Notes under the pieces: generated by a model
Seen by the model: the letters and a program-made list of their open reading frames with translations, nothing else
Databases searched by the model: none
What the model was told of the DNA's origin: nothing
NCBI GenBank assembly: GCA_000415965.1
Contig: KE356560.1
Coordinates: 3,031,985 to 3,095,984 of the forward strand
Direction: 5' to 3'
DNA length: 64,000 nucleotides
Origin: Haloquadratum walsbyi J07HQW1
GTDB lineage: Archaea; Halobacteriota; Halobacteria; Halobacteriales; Haloferacaceae
Position numbers and translations under genes: made by a program
Shown: one piece after another, positions 63,998 through 64,000 of the stretch
Layout of the letters: each line of letters starts with the position of its first letter
How positions within the stretch are numbered: position 1 is the first letter of the stretch

Positions 63998-64000
63998 ACC

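Overview
The window looks like chromosome from a square haloarchaeon, most probably Haloquadratum walsbyi or a close relative. The proteins are acidic in the haloarchaeal way, the gene set is archaeal (A-type ATP synthase, RPA3, aRF1, CarS, HMG-CoA reductase, CTP-dependent riboflavin kinase), but base composition is visibly AT-richer than in most halophiles. Intergenic gaps are long and full of decayed mobile elements. The organism name is an inference; no 16S gene is present.

Region by region: 1-7.9 kb holds a tRNA-His, the RPA3/RPA3-associated pair, a mannose-1-phosphate guanylyltransferase-like gene, a Tfx-type regulator and a TRAM-domain gene with a frameshift. 8-17 kb has a radical SAM protein, a DUF373 membrane protein, a prenyl synthase, a divergent pair of exported proteins (one a membrane-anchored winged-helix protein whose signal peptide lies in another frame), a pilin-like protein, and a methyltransferase flanked on both sides by tnpB fragments. 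17.3-26.8 kb is the complete A-type ATP synthase cluster in the order atpH-I-K-E-C-F-A-B-D; atpK and atpD each sit behind a long gap. 27-41 kb carries aRF1, ArgS, a riboflavin pair (RbkR-type regulator-kinase and RibB), IlvE, CarS, PyrE, an HTH-phosphoribosyltransferase next to an NCS2 purine permease, and an ASST-like protein. 42-55 kb carries tRNA-Val, PyrF, the nadA-nadB-nadC operon, an amidohydrolase, HMG-CoA reductase, a LarA-like protein and isocitrate dehydrogenase. 55-64 kb holds a phosphatase, Map, a HIT protein, a CDF transporter, a large tnpB pseudogene, DeoC and a DUF63 protein.

Mobile-element decay is the most distinctive feature. Three copies of a 138-145 bp MITE with about 16-bp inverted ends are each flanked by an 8-bp target duplication. 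One is nested in an IS1341-type tnpB pseudogene and another lies beside a second tnpB remnant. A separate degenerate dispersed repeat of about 110-130 bp occurs four times, and one copy supplies the stop codon of the Tfx-family gene. I did not find a convincing novel defence system. The items most worth testing are the two frameshifted genes, the paired tnpB right ends around the methyltransferase, the MITE family, and the HTH-phosphoribosyltransferase/permease pair.
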